64,000 bases of DNA from Cyclospora cayetanensis (Eukaryota; Apicomplexa; Conoidasida; Eucoccidiorida; Eimeriidae): the NCBI RefSeq assembly GCF_002999335.1, contig NW_020312755.1:103501-167500 (forward strand). The letters run 5' to 3'. This document shows positions 11,975-23,457 of the stretch, piece after piece. The position numbers and the translations under genes are program-made. Each line of letters begins with the position of its first letter. Position 1 is the stretch's first letter. The notes beneath the pieces were generated by a model. The model saw nothing but the letters and a program-made list of their open reading frames with translations, was not told where the DNA came from and did not search any database.

Positions 11975-14900
11975 GTGGATTCTCAATTTTCGGGAGCCGA
12001 GTGGCGTTGTTGCGGGCAGCAAAGCGAACCCGAAGGGAAGCTGCGCGGACGAATGCGGGGTCCTCTTGAGCCGGCCGATGATCTGCACGGCTTGCCGAAA
12101 GCAGAGAGGCGTCATGTGCGGCTGCTTCTGACGATTGAGGCGCTTTCGGAAGCCCACGAGCTCGCGAAGAGGGAACTTGAACGGCTGCCTCCCTCCACGG
12201 AGGAGAGCCCCCCGGTGGCGCCGGCCGGAGGAGCACCTCCGGCCGAGCCAGCGCGCAACACTGGACTAGCGGCTTTTGCCGAAAGGGCCTCTGCAGCGCT
12301 CCTCCACGCAGAGAAGTTCGCCGCGGATATCCGCACACTCATCGATGAACGGCGCCATACGAGGCTTCAGGGGATTCCCCACCCTTCGCCTCCCGGGGCC
12401 TTCCCCCCGGCGCAGCAGCCACTCCGGGCTCTTGGGGGCCCCCAGGAGGCCCTTCACGTCTTCGCTGCCTCCGCATTCGCGAGTCTCTACGAGGCTGCGG
12501 AAAAGCTGATCGAGCTCATTTGCCCAGCGGACGCCGTTGCCGCCGAGGGGCCCCCGGAGGCCCCTCGAACCACCGGAGCTCCCCGTTCGGGGGGCCCCCC
12601 TGCATGCAACAAGCTTCGAGGCGGCGCGGCCTTCTCGTGTGTCGTCAGCCACGCCATGCCGCTCCTGGAGAGCCTTCTGGGGGCCCTCACGGCGCTGCTG
12701 ATTAGCCTCAGAGACGAGTTGCTTCCTGAGAACCTGCCGCCGAAGCGCTCGGAGACGCAGCGTCAGCAGCAGCTGCAACTGCAACGGGAGCAGCAGCAAA
12801 CGGTGCTGCTGCGAAGTAAGCAGCCTGAGCTCCAGCCAAAAGAAAGCCCGTTGGCGCGCGGCTGGTTTTTTAGCTGCATCTTTGGCCAGTGCATGCACTT
12901 GGGGCCTCGTGCGTTGGATTGCTGCATGCGCCTGGCGCCTCCAGAAGCCGCCTCTTTCTCGGGCTTGGCGCTCGCAGCGTTGCAGCTGCTTGCAGCGGCA
13001 AATGCTGCTGCGTGGCCTCTGCAGCTCGAGTCGCACAGGCTGCGCCTGCTGGCGGGGGAGGCTCCTCGCAGCGCAGCTCTAGGAGCAGCAGCGGCTGCCG
13101 TCGATACACCGAACGGAGGCGTCTTTCGCCGCTGCTTCGCAGCTGCAGTCCCCATGAGTGGGAGCCTCCCAAGCGGTGCAGTCTGCGGGATTGCTAGCCA
13201 CGAGCTTCTGGTGCTGCTACAGCGCCTCTGCAGCAGCCACACCTCCAGCAGCAGCACGGCCAGACATGCGGAGCTCGTGCTGTGGGCCCTGCGGTGTCTG
13301 TACGGCATCGCGAGCTGCTTCTGCTTCGTTTCTTCCGAGACCTCTCCGGAGGACGCTGCCGCAGCTCGCGATGGCGCTCTTCGACTCTACCCGCTAATTG
13401 CTGCTTCCTTGGTGGGCTTCCTCACGAGCAGCGCTGCAGGAGCCAAGAGGCCCCTCCCACTCAAAGCGGCAAGCGCCGCTGCTCTAGCTCTCAGGCAGTG
13501 GATAAGAGCTGCTCTGGGGCCCCTTCTGCCTCAGGGAGACGCCGCAGGAAGTCTGCAGAGGAGACAGGGGAAAGCTGGCGGCTCATTGGCAGAAGGCGGA
13601 GCTTCAGAGAGACTGAAGCCGCTCCTGCGTCTGCTCAAGAGACAGGAGCACTTTTCGGGGGGGGGGGAAGAGGGGGGAAGGGCCCCTGCAGGCACAAGCG
13701 GAAAGCTTTCAAGCCCAAGGGGAGGAGCGACGCAACGGACGCCAACACACAGAAAAAGCGAAGACGGGGAGGCATCTTCTGTGGAGGAAGAAGAGGCGGA
13801 GTCTGAGCCTGAGGAGGTTACGCCACACACGGCTCTCCAGATGCTCACAGCTCCAGTGGCCCTCTCAACTCGCTGGAAAGCAGAAGAAGAAACGGCGTCT
13901 CGAATACAGGTGCTCACACGCAAACACGCGCGAGTTTCCTAACCCTCTCGAAGCAATGCAGTCCAACAGAGGCCTGCATGTTGCGTCTGTGTGTGTCTGT
14001 GTGTCTATGTGTGTGTGTCTATGTCTGTGTGTCTGTGTGTCTATGTGTGTGTGTCTGTGTGTGTATGTGTGTGTGTGTGTGTCTATGTGTGTGTGTGTGT
14101 GTGTCTGTGTGTGTCTGTGTGTCTATGTGTGTGTGTGTGTGTGTGTCTGTGTATGTGTGTCTGTGTGTCTATGTGTGTGTGTGTCTGTGTGTTTCTGTGT
14201 GTGTGTGTGTCTGTGTATGTATGTATATACACGTATATATGTACACGTATATATGTACACGTATGTATGTACACGTATGTATGTACACGTATGTATGTAC
14301 ACGTATGTATGTACACGTATGTATGTACACGTGTGTTTACGTATGTATATACACGTATATATACGTGCACGTATATATGTGGTCTTTGGAAAGCGACTGC
14401 TTCACGCGATGGCTAAGGTGTTGCTTTGTTTGCGCATACAAGAAGGCCCTTGCGCGTGGTGGCATCTGAGGGGCCCTGTGTGCTGTTTTTTTTCCCTTGA
14501 ATTAGAAGGCATGCAGGCGTCTGTGCGCTGCGCATTCTTTATTCGTGCACTCGCTGCGCTAAGCCCCTCCACGAGCCTCCCCACTGTAGACGCCAGTCCC
14601 TTGCTGCTGCCGCGCCTGCGCCTTTTGTCGCTGCAGCTTCTGCTGCAGCACTCCGTCACTCTGACAGGCAGCTGGAGCACGCGACTTTGCCGCCTGCTGC
14701 TCGCCGTTGAGTGGCTACAGTGCTGCTGCTGCAGCGGCAGTCGGGGATCCTCAGAAAGAATGCCACGAGGCTCCGCCGAAACATCCAAAAGACTTCCTAC
14801 GAAGTCTTGCAGGGGGGGCGGTAGCGCCCTAAGCGGCGCTTCTCGCGTGGCTGCAGCCGTGCTGGTGGAGAGTCTCGACGACGAAGATCCTCGCATTCGC

Positions 14901-17059
14901 GCTGCTGCGGAGCGCTGGCTGTCGTTGCCTGCTGCTGCCTCCACTGCTGCAGCAGCAACAGCAGACCTCTCGGGAGGCTTTTCCGAGGTGCTGGAGGCGG
15001 CTGCTGCTCATCTGGACGCAGTGCTGAGGCAGCCCACTGTTGAGGGGGGCCCCGTCGACTGGGGGCCCCGAGAGGAGCTGCGAGGGGTCTTGGTGGGGGC
15101 CCTCGGGCTCTCGCCGGGGGGCCCCTGGGGGCCCCCCGTGGCGCCTTGGCGGGCGCTGGAACTGCTGGGGGATGAAACCATCAACGGCTCCCTGCTGCAA
15201 GCAGCAGCGGCTGCAGCGGAATGCAGCTGCTGCCTCGCGTGCACCAGCAGTGGCGAGGCGGAACTGGCGAGGGCGAAGCTGCTTGGAGCCTTGCGAGCTG
15301 TACGAGGACGGGCAGTGCTGTGCTACGCGCTCCTCCTCGTCGAGCAGCAACCACCTCCGCAGCGCTTCTCGGAGGACGCCTCTACACCTAGGCCGTGCTC
15401 TTCTAGTGGCAGCAGCAGCAGCGAGAATCGCAGCAGCGGCAGTTGCAGCGGCAGTCGCCGAACGCCGTTCGACGCAGCGACGGGCTTGCTGCGGATCAGC
15501 ACAGCCTTAGATCTGCATGCAGTGGCTGCCGCTCTCTGCCGACTCTGCCGCATTCGTCCAGCCAGCAGCTGCGCCGGCGCTTTCCGCAGAGACGGGGACG
15601 GAGGGCGACCCGCCGCTTTGCTGCTTTCAGCTGAGAGAGGCGCTGCAGAGGCTGCACTGCAGTTGGACCCCATAGTCGCCGCTCTGTATCCGCCTCCCGA
15701 GAGAGCTTTTTTGCGGGCCCCTCCTGGGGAAGGAGCTTTCAAGGCGGCACCAGCAGACACGGTCGCCGCTCTGCAGGGAGCCGCCGCCGAGTCTGCGGAG
15801 GGTGGAAGTGCGTATCTTCTTGGCGAAGAGGGCAGCGCTTGCGCATATTGCCTGGCGGCAGCTGTTGGCTGTTCTTCCGTTGCATCCAGCATTCTGCTGA
15901 CTGTGCGCCTAGCGGTGCGGTGTCTGCCCCCGCTGTCTCGCGGGCACCTGCTCCTGCAGCTGCTGGAGACTGCCAAGGCGCTCGCCAGGAAGGCTTTTCG
16001 TGTGCCTCCAAGGAAGACTTCCAGCGCCCCCTCCCAGCTGCTGGCAGCTCTGCGAGGCTGCGAGGTCTTGGTAGTGGCTGCAGAAAGCCTCTCCCTGTGT
16101 CTAGACGAGGTGAAGAGTCGCCCGCGCGAGGCAGCGGCAGCCTCCGAACAGTGGAAGCTCGACGCGGCGCTCTCGCTCCTTCTGGAAATACAGGAGCAGC
16201 AGAAACAGGAGCAGCAGAAACAGGAGCAGCAGCAAACGCAGCAGCAGCAGCAGCAACGGAAGCAGGCAGAGGAAGAGCAACAAGCTGACGAGGAAGGGGA
16301 TTCCCAGGCTGCTCCGCAGCAAGAGCTATCTCCCACCGAAAGAGTTCGTGCGTGCCCCTGTTTCTACTGCTCCCCAGACACCGGCGGTGCGTCTGCAGCA
16401 GTGTCTTCTGCACCTTCCGCAGCAGCGGCAGACGTCGAGAGAGCGGGAGTTCAATTTCTGGTGCTGGTGTGGGGGTGTGTGGCGCGAGCCATGGAGGCTC
16501 TGGGGGCCCTCAGGGGCCCCCACGCGCTTGCTCCCCACCTGCCGAGCGCCTTAATTCCTCTTTTTGAGGCTTTGGGAAGCTCCCAAGAGTCTCTCGCCGC
16601 AGCTGCACGCCGAGCGTTGCAGGCCCTTCACGACGCAGCGGGCAGCTGCCCCTTTCGGCAGCAGCAGCAACAACGACGCCAAGAGCAGCAAGCCGAAGCC
16701 GTGGAGATCTCCACAGAGGCGTCTGGAGGGAAAGCGCAAACGACGTGCAGCGACTGCCGAGCTGTGCAGGAGGCGGAGGAAGTCGCGGCTGCCGCGGAGA
16801 GCGCCTGGGGGAGCACCCCGCGAACCCTTCGAAGGTGTACGGACGGTTCAAAGTGCCTTCTGCAGACGGAGGGAAGTCTCTTGCTGGACGAACTGGCTTG
16901 TCGCGTGCACCGGCTCTCCAGCGCGTGGGAGGCTTCTTCTCCGGCCGACGCGGAGGGGCCTCATGTGGTTTCTCTTCTCTCCGCCGTCATTGCGTTGGCA
17001 TCGCCTTCCCTCATGGGGCCCCTGGGTGCTCTCCTGACCACGCTGCTGCAGCAGCAGCT

Positions 17060-17091
<32 letters not shown>

Positions 17092-20000
17092 TGCAGCAGC
17101 AGCTGCAGCTCGCCTGGGGCCCCCTTGACGCCGGCTGCGAGGGGGCCCCCGAGCCGAAGCCAAGCGCTGCAGCCATGCCCCTCTGGCTGCTCAGGCTTCT
17201 CTCCGTGTTTGCTTTCTTCTTATCCAACAGAGTCGTGACTTCTCGGAGGGCCTCTTATGCCGCCTCTTGGGGGGGCCTGTACCGCTGCATGCGGTGCTGC
17301 TGTCGTTCGAGTGCTGGAAGTGCCGCTCCGACCCCTCCGTCCCTCCCCCGCCAGCGGATTTGTCGCCGCTCTCCTTGGGCGACTGCCGTGACGTCTGGTT
17401 CCCGCGGCAGCGAGGCTCTCCGCTTTTCCTCGGAAAGCGGCATTCCGGAGAGCCTCGTCTTGTTGCGGAGGGCAGCGCTGCTCGGATGCGACGAGGACGG
17501 GAAGGCGCTGGACGGTTCAGACGCCGCAGCGGACTCTCCGGGAAGAGACGCCTCCGACGCGGGGGGGGCGAGAGAGACTGCCTCTCTGGAGGCGGGGGAG
17601 AGGCTGCGACGAGGCCTCTTTGGAGACTTGCGCATGCAGGCGACGCATGTGTTGCTGCACGTTCGACTCCATTTACGAGACAGCAGGCCCTTAGCCGCGG
17701 CGTACGCGCATCTTGCGGCTTTGAGATGCCTCGTGGTGCTGTCAACGCGGGAGCGAGAGCTCCTTCCCAGGGTTCACGAAGTAAGTTTCGCGTTGAAAGA
17801 GAGAGTCGCAGAGGCGGATTCGCCCCTCAAGGTATTCCAGAATCGGCGGGCGGGAGGTGCTGTCTTTGCCTGCTCTTTGGACGCTTGGAAGGCTCTTGGA
17901 AGCCGTAACCAAGCCTCGACTGATGTGCGGGGAGAAGAGGGGCCTTGATGGAGAGGTCTCCTTCTTCCTCAAAACGCGTGCTTCCCAATCTGCTGTCACT
18001 CGCCGCTCGCTACACTGCGGCTCCGCCTTGCGAGAGTAGGTTCCCACCGCGGAGCTGCTCCCATTGCACCGCCTTGTCGCACTCCCCAGCTGCGTTCTCC
18101 TGCGTTTTTGCAGATCTGGCCCTTGTTGCTGCCCTCCCTCAAGGCTGAAACTCCCCTGAGAGTCTTCGTACTGGCGCTTGGTGAGTGGGCAAGCCTCCCT
18201 CCGAGAAAGAGACGCTCCTGTCGATAGAAAAGGGCCGCATGCGCCTTAGCGGAGGCGCCTTCACGGGCTTCCCGAGCTGCTTTCTAGGCGTCTCCGCTTC
18301 ACCCCTCCAAGGCTCTGTGCATTGCCTTGCAACGAACGGCTCACACTGAGGGCTTCTCGCAGCGTCTGCATGGACGTTGTCGCGCACTCCACGATCGTTC
18401 CCCCTCTTCACACAGTGCCGTTCTTTTTCCGCATGCATCTCCGCGCCAGAGTAACGGGCATTTTCACTTCGAAGCGCAGGCCTTACTCATCTAGCGCCTC
18501 CCTTCTTGGATTGAAAAGCCGCTGCGAGGGCGTTTCTCCACGTGCCTCGTTTCTCAATGGCAGTGCATTCAGCCTCCCGCAAAAGGTGTCTAGGCTTCTG
18601 TGTCCTCTTATGAGACGTCAAAAAACAAATCCCCCTTCTTCTCTTTTTTTGTTTTTCTTCAGGCATCCTCAAGCTCCTAACGGCCACAGCAGCGCATTTC
18701 ATAAGAGACAGGTGAGAGGAATTTCCCCCTTCCACCCCGTCCCTTCCCTCCGCCAAGCCGTTCTTTCCCCTTCTTGGTCGTTGCCTTGTGACTTCTTCAC
18801 CATCCTTCCCTCCCACCCTTCGCGCCGTTCTACAAGGCAGCAACTCTCTGCAGATAAATAGAAACCCTTGGAGCGCCAAGCAAAGTCTGCGTGGATGCTT
18901 TTTCGCGCAAGACTGCTGCTGCCCACCGATCCCAGGCAGCATTAAAGAAAAAGATTCCCCTTCTAGGTGCAAGGAGGGAAGCGTGGAGGCAGGCATGCAT
19001 GCACGCGCTTGCTCTGTTGCTTTGTCACTTGGCTCCCCTTCATAAAGCACTTCTGAGAGAGAGCTGAGTAAGTCCGCTGCGTGTTTTCGCGCTGCCTCCC
19101 GATTTCCAGGTTCGCAAGAGATGCAGCCGCTGCCCTGCCTACAAGACTCTGCCAGCTGCGGCTGGCGTCTGCAGCAGAGAATGCAAGACGCAGCGAGGCA
19201 TACAAGTGAGTGGCTGAGGTCTCTCACGCACCACAGCAGTTGCCTCTCGTGTTTCGCCTTTCTGCAACGGAGCGCCTTCCCTTGTTGCGGCTTCAACGAT
19301 GCACGATGCACACCCCTTATTGAGTTTCACGGCGCTTCGCCTCAGATGCGTCTCTGCCTCTGCCTCGCCGCCATCTGTGCACTCTCAAGCTTTGTCCACC
19401 TACTTTTGATTCGCCCACCTTCGCCAAGCCTCGGCTTGCTTGCTGGGTGCCTCTTCCTTCAGACAGCACGTCCACGGCTTGCGGCTTGCTTGCGCACAGG
19501 ACTGAATTCGCAATCGCATCGGCTCTCGCATTCTGCGGAAGTGTGCGTCCGGAGCTCTTTGAAAAACTCGGATCTCTCGAGGCTGCCCTTATGTGCTGTT
19601 TGAGGTGTCTGTGCCGAGCGACACCGCACGCCGTGGTGGAGAGTGCAACAGCGGCTCTTGTCGCCCTTCACAGAGTCCATCCAGCACGGGTGCGCGAGCC
19701 TTTTGACTCCTCCTTGTCTCTCTTGGCAGGGCAGAACTGCGCATGCGGGATGGCGAGGCTGCAGCTCTTGTTGTTGTTGTCATGTTTCGCTTCTCCCTTT
19801 TCGTCTCTTTGCTCGCTTGCCTGCGTGTTTCTTGAGCGCCGATGTATCGGGGAGCGAAGTGCTGCAGGGGATGGCGAAAGGGGAGGGGGCCTGCGAGGGA
19901 AGGGGAGGGAAGGCTTCTAACTGGGAAGTGGCTCTTTCTCTTGTGCGATTCTGTCGGGGGGAAATTTTTTCGATGGAGCTGTTGCTTCTGAGGCTGTCTG

Positions 20001-20623
20001 CTGGTGCTGTCTTCGCGAACGTCCCTCGCTTTTTGGCCTCCTACTAGTGTCGCCTTTTTGTTTGCGAGCTTTTCACCTAGTTCCCACTCGCAGTGTACAT
20101 GCAGCATGCCTGTGCCTATCGAGCGAGTTGGCTTGCCGCTGTATCCTGCGGCTGCCTTCCTGTTTCGCTAAGCGGGATGCGCAGCAAAGAGGGCTCTCCC
20201 TGCTCTGCTGTGCCTCAGGTTTGGTTCAAATGCTCTCGTGCTGTTGCCTTGGCGCAACATCTGCAGGCGCAGGAGAAGAAAAGTGGCATCTCTACGACCC
20301 CCTATGCATCTGGAGAGCTGCCGCGGCCTGCCAGTGAGTGGCTGTGCGTGCTTGCTCATGGGTGCGACTGGATGCATGAGGCTACCCCACATTCTCGTCT
20401 ATCACTGCAGAGAACCTCCAAGGAAGCAGAGCAACTGTGGCTTGAACTCTGCAGCGCACTAGATAGCGCCCTAGTAGAAAAGTCGAGGCCTTTGCTGCAG
20501 GGGAGACTCGCAGCAGCTACGACGGTAAGCCGAGAAGCAGTGTGCAGGTGCCTGCATACTCTGACTGACTGGAAGCTTCACACATGGGAAGAAGTCAGAA
20601 AGGAGGAAAGGAGTAACTGCTAG
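11975..20623 (+). CDS. giant HEAT-repeat protein, TTI1-like
   Basis: This is a long alpha-helical protein whose C-terminal part resembles TTI1, the Tel2-interacting subunit of the TTT co-chaperone that matures PIKK kinases. Proposed exons are 11975-13909, 14517-17780, 18114-18180, 18663-18711, 19110-19205, 19467-19689 and 20219-20623, all in phase, giving about 2010 residues. The TTI1 resemblance is the run [17 protein letters not shown], then [15 protein letters not shown] and [10 protein letters not shown] across exons 2-5. This corresponds to the family pattern of a VHxxWP segment followed by a helix ending in FxxxRF. Earlier helices such as [16 protein letters not shown] are HEAT-like. 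Much of the rest is low-complexity Ala, Gln, Ser and Pro, with polyglutamine near 17043-17110 and a Q/E-rich part near 16190-16270. Intron 1 is filled by the 13979-14375 microsatellite. The last exon and the end of exon 6 are the least certain. An unrelated HEAT protein cannot be excluded. Confidence 0.62.
13979..14375. repeat. TG-rich microsatellite and ACGTATGT minisatellite
   Basis: About 400 bases of simple sequence lie in intron 1 of the TTI1-like gene. The first part (to about 14215) is (TG)n broken by CTAT and CTGT units. The second part repeats a unit close to ACGTATGTATGT, ending in TATATACGTGC. The whole is alternating purine-pyrimidine, so it may form Z-DNA. The three forward frames stay open across it and give artificial Cys/Val/Tyr-rich translations that are not a protein. 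Confidence 0.93.
17043..17110 (+). repeat. CAG/CTG trinucleotide run (polyglutamine)
   Basis: This run of CAG codons with scattered CTG lies inside exon 2 of the TTI1-like gene and encodes a glutamine tract broken by leucines. A second Q/E-rich run (CAG, AAA and GAG codons) lies at about 16190-16270. Homopolymeric amino-acid repeats from CAG expansion are a known hallmark of Eimeria coding sequences. Confidence 0.9.
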
Positions 20624-22062
20624 AAGGAAGCGAAGGATTCCAGTAGAGGCGATCGGGTGGCTCTGGAGGAGCGCAGCCTTCAACTTTGTGCAACGCTGAT
20701 AGAGTAGGGTGTTGCTGCTGCAACGGAAGAGCCAAACACAAAGGGGGAAACAAGCACAGCACAGTCCGGTGCTCGTGTTTTGGCAGCCCGAGTTTGCTGC
20801 TGGCTGCTCATCCTTGCAATGCATCACAGTGCTCTTCTAAGATGGCACCTCCGGGATCGGCCGCTAGCAGTCACCTACGGGTATGGAAGAGAAATTGTAC
20901 AGACTGTATCAACGCGTTTCTGTGAAACTGTATTTGAACACGTGTGCATAAATTAGTGCTAAAAATCATTTTCTGCGAAAAACCACCGACAAAGAATCCG
21001 CCCCATGGCAAGACACGGGAGATTCTCAATTTTTAGTGAGGCAGCGCTAAATCCGAGAGAGGCACACACACTGGCAGGGATGGAGGTGGTAGATACCATG
21101 GCTCATTTATCAAGCAGCGTGCGCGCGATGGCGCGAGAGAGCTCAAACGCGTCCCCCAAGCGCCAGCCGAGGCCATGTGTAGCATTTGTTTGCCAAGTTA
21201 TCTGCTCGAGCCGTTGCTCCAACAGAATACTCCCGACTCCCGCCACTACGTTCATGAACAGCTGTCGATTACCGGCTCCCCAACCACTGGTACCGCACTC
21301 GCAAGTATCGTACTTTACAATCTAGCGACGTACTAGCCACAGGCCCTTCACACAAGGAGGCACGCATCAGAGCTAGCAGGAAGACACTTTGTTCGTTACA
21401 AAGGACCAACTTACCCCCATGTCCACGTGGAGACGTACCACAAGTCTCGGTTAATAGGGCGCTTAAACAAAGCTTGAGGATAAGACAGCATGCCGCAACC
21501 CATCTATCAATGAGGCATACCTGGGAAAGAAGTGCTGGAGGGCGTTTTCTAGCGTTTCTCGCCATCTCATGTAGGCACACGCAATGCGTTACCACCGCTG
21601 GGGCGGGCAAAGCGGGATATTCGCAGTATTGGATCTACTGGGATACCTGCTTAGACACGATCTTAATCATTCAGGCTTCCGAATCAGACTGAAGCCCCTC
21701 GAGCTGTTAGCGCTTAGTTGTGAATACTCTTGCCAAGTCCTAGTGGGTCCGGCAGCCCCATGATGAATTTCTGCCTGCTGGAGCATCCAGTCCGACTATA
21801 TTATTGTGTTACGATAAAGCCACACGTGCCTTTTGAGGTAATTAAGCACGCTTTTTAAATTCTGAGACCGCGCGTATAAGGTAATCCATGCCTGAACAAA
21901 CGGTTCTTTGTGCTTGGTCTTGCGTTCTTCAGTGTGCTTCTCTTCGATGCCGCCAGAGTCTTCGGTCCCCTTTTGAACTTGAAATAGATCGCTGGGTCAT
22001 TTCAACGCCCAGATTCGCCCTCGTGCGAGCAGATCGGTCGCTCGCATCCTTGTACATGCACA
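20624..22062. other. intergenic, no gene seen
   Basis: This 1.4-kb stretch lies between two genes read in the same direction. Only short frames without motifs or codon-use support were seen. It probably contains the 3' end of the TTI1-like transcript and the promoter of the DXO-like gene. Confidence 0.45.
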
Positions 22063-23457
22063 ATGACAGAGCGCCGAATCAAACGCTCGGACTGCCTTTT
22101 AAATTCCCAAACAGTCTTGACAGCAGATAAGGCGCTTCTTGATTGCAAGTATGAAGCTATTTACAGCTGGATCGCCTCAGAAGAGAGCAAAGCTTTGATA
22201 GTAGGAGGCCCTTCTGCCACACTCAGGCCCCTTCATGCAGCTCGGGCAAGCGCCACTGCGGATTCTTCCTCTGCTTGCGAGGAAGCTACGTTGCCAAGTG
22301 AGCCACGTAATATTCATTTCCAGTGGGGCACGTGTCTCACCCTTGAGTTATGCGACAGAATCCAAGACCAACATGCATTCAGGAATGCACAATATCCGAT
22401 GGAAGCGGTTCTTGCCGCGATCATTCTCTGCTGTGAACGCTGGGCAGCCGAGCGTGAAGGGCTACAAAAAGAAAACATTAGCGCAGAGCCATGCGCAGCC
22501 GCACAGTGCACAAGCCGCCTTCCCGCTACGGTCAGCGGCTATGGTTCCTTAAGGGAGTCGGAGGGGGCAAGGCGATTACGCTCCTTTGATGTGATCACCT
22601 CGAGAAGAGCTTTGCGCTGCTTCCTTCGGTTTCTGTTGCCACACTCATCTCCTTATTTGATACCGTTTTCAATGGACGTGGACTTGGTTGGCAACACCCT
22701 TTTATTGACAGTTTTGGATCCTGTCAAGGGTCGACCCCTGGGTTATGGCATCAATTTTGAGGAGCGCTTTGTTTCTCCTGCCAAGATGTGTACAAATGAC
22801 AAAGCCGTTAACGAACTGACAACGCTCTACGTGGTCCAATCTGTCAACTTGTGCGGAGAACTGAAACTGGCGATTTCGGCTGAAACAGATGCCTTGGATG
22901 CGCGCTTTAACCCTTTAAGAAACAGCGTTGCTGCCGAGTCATGTTGTAGCAGCAACAAAAATAAAAGTTCACTTGCGTGCACTTTCGATCAGCAGATGAT
23001 TGGCTCCAACGAATGCCACGTGCATAGTTGTAAACAACTGTCGCTTCTCGAGAAACAGCTGCTGCAAGACTGTGCGCCTCTGGTGGAACTAAAGACACTT
23101 TCTCATTTTCGTGAATACCCGTGGGAAGACACTGCCGATCAAATGCGCCTTGGTGGCGCGAAGCTGCTCCTTAAGGCATCGCATCGCAGGGGCACTCTTC
23201 AGACACTTCAACTTGTACCTATAGAGCACGTGGAAAAGCAGCTGGATTTAAATGGCCTGAGTGGCACCGATAAATGGCCTAGTCTGGTAATTCTGCTCAA
23301 GAAACTAAGGGAAATCGCGAACATGGTAAGATCGGAATCTTCAGGTGACGTGGCGTGCCTTCGCCTGATTTTCGACGGCGGGCACTCCTTGCGCGTTTTC
23401 AATAGGGAACCAGGAACCGTTCGCTTGTCGAAGGAAGCAGTGACTTGGCTTGCATGA
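22063..23457 (+). CDS. DXO/Rai1-family decapping exonuclease-like protein
   Basis: This is a 464-residue single-exon frame with the core motifs of the DXO/Rai1 family, which removes faulty or NAD caps from RNA 5' ends and degrades the body 5'-3'. The visible motifs, in family order, are LGYGINFEERF (about residues 226-236, matching the GYKFE motif with its metal-binding Glu), ISAETDAL (about 269-276, the ExD motif) and LVELKTL (about 339-345, the ELK motif). Spacing and order match the family. The helix after ELK, where the family has a conserved Gln in a WxQS-like segment, reads GAKLLLKASHRRG here, so that Gln is not evident. The N-terminal third is weakly similar and contains Ser/Ala-rich sequence; an upstream exon is possible. 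Activity and localisation (nuclear Rai1 type or cytoplasmic DXO type) cannot be told. Confidence 0.7.
   Translation: MTERRIKRSDCLLNSQTVLTADKALLDCKYEAIYSWIASEESKALIVGGPSATLRPLHAARASATADSSSACEEATLPSEPRNIHFQWGTCLTLELCDRIQDQHAFRNAQYPMEAVLAAIILCCERWAAEREGLQKENISAEPCAAAQCTSRLPATVSGYGSLRESEGARRLRSFDVITSRRALRCFLRFLLPHSSPYLIPFSMDVDLVGNTLLLTVLDPVKGRPLGYGINFEERFVSPAKMCTNDKAVNELTTLYVVQSVNLCGELKLAISAETDALDARFNPLRNSVAAESCCSSNKNKSSLACTFDQQMIGSNECHVHSCKQLSLLEKQLLQDCAPLVELKTLSHFREYPWEDTADQMRLGGAKLLLKASHRRGTLQTLQLVPIEHVEKQLDLNGLSGTDKWPSLVILLKKLREIANMVRSESSGDVACLRLIFDGGHSLRVFNREPGTVRLSKEAVTWLA

Noticed and set aside
12266..13036. Minus-strand frames of up to 256 codons opposite the TTI1-like gene (also 15323-16336)
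   Set aside because: They are Arg/Ser/Cys-rich mirror frames caused by high GC and CAG/CTG codons, without motifs or splice-supported structure.
13956..14500. Long open frames rich in Cys, Val, Tyr and Met read through 13979-14375
   Set aside because: They are translations of the (TG)n and ACGTATGT satellite. All forward frames stay open only because the repeat lacks stops.
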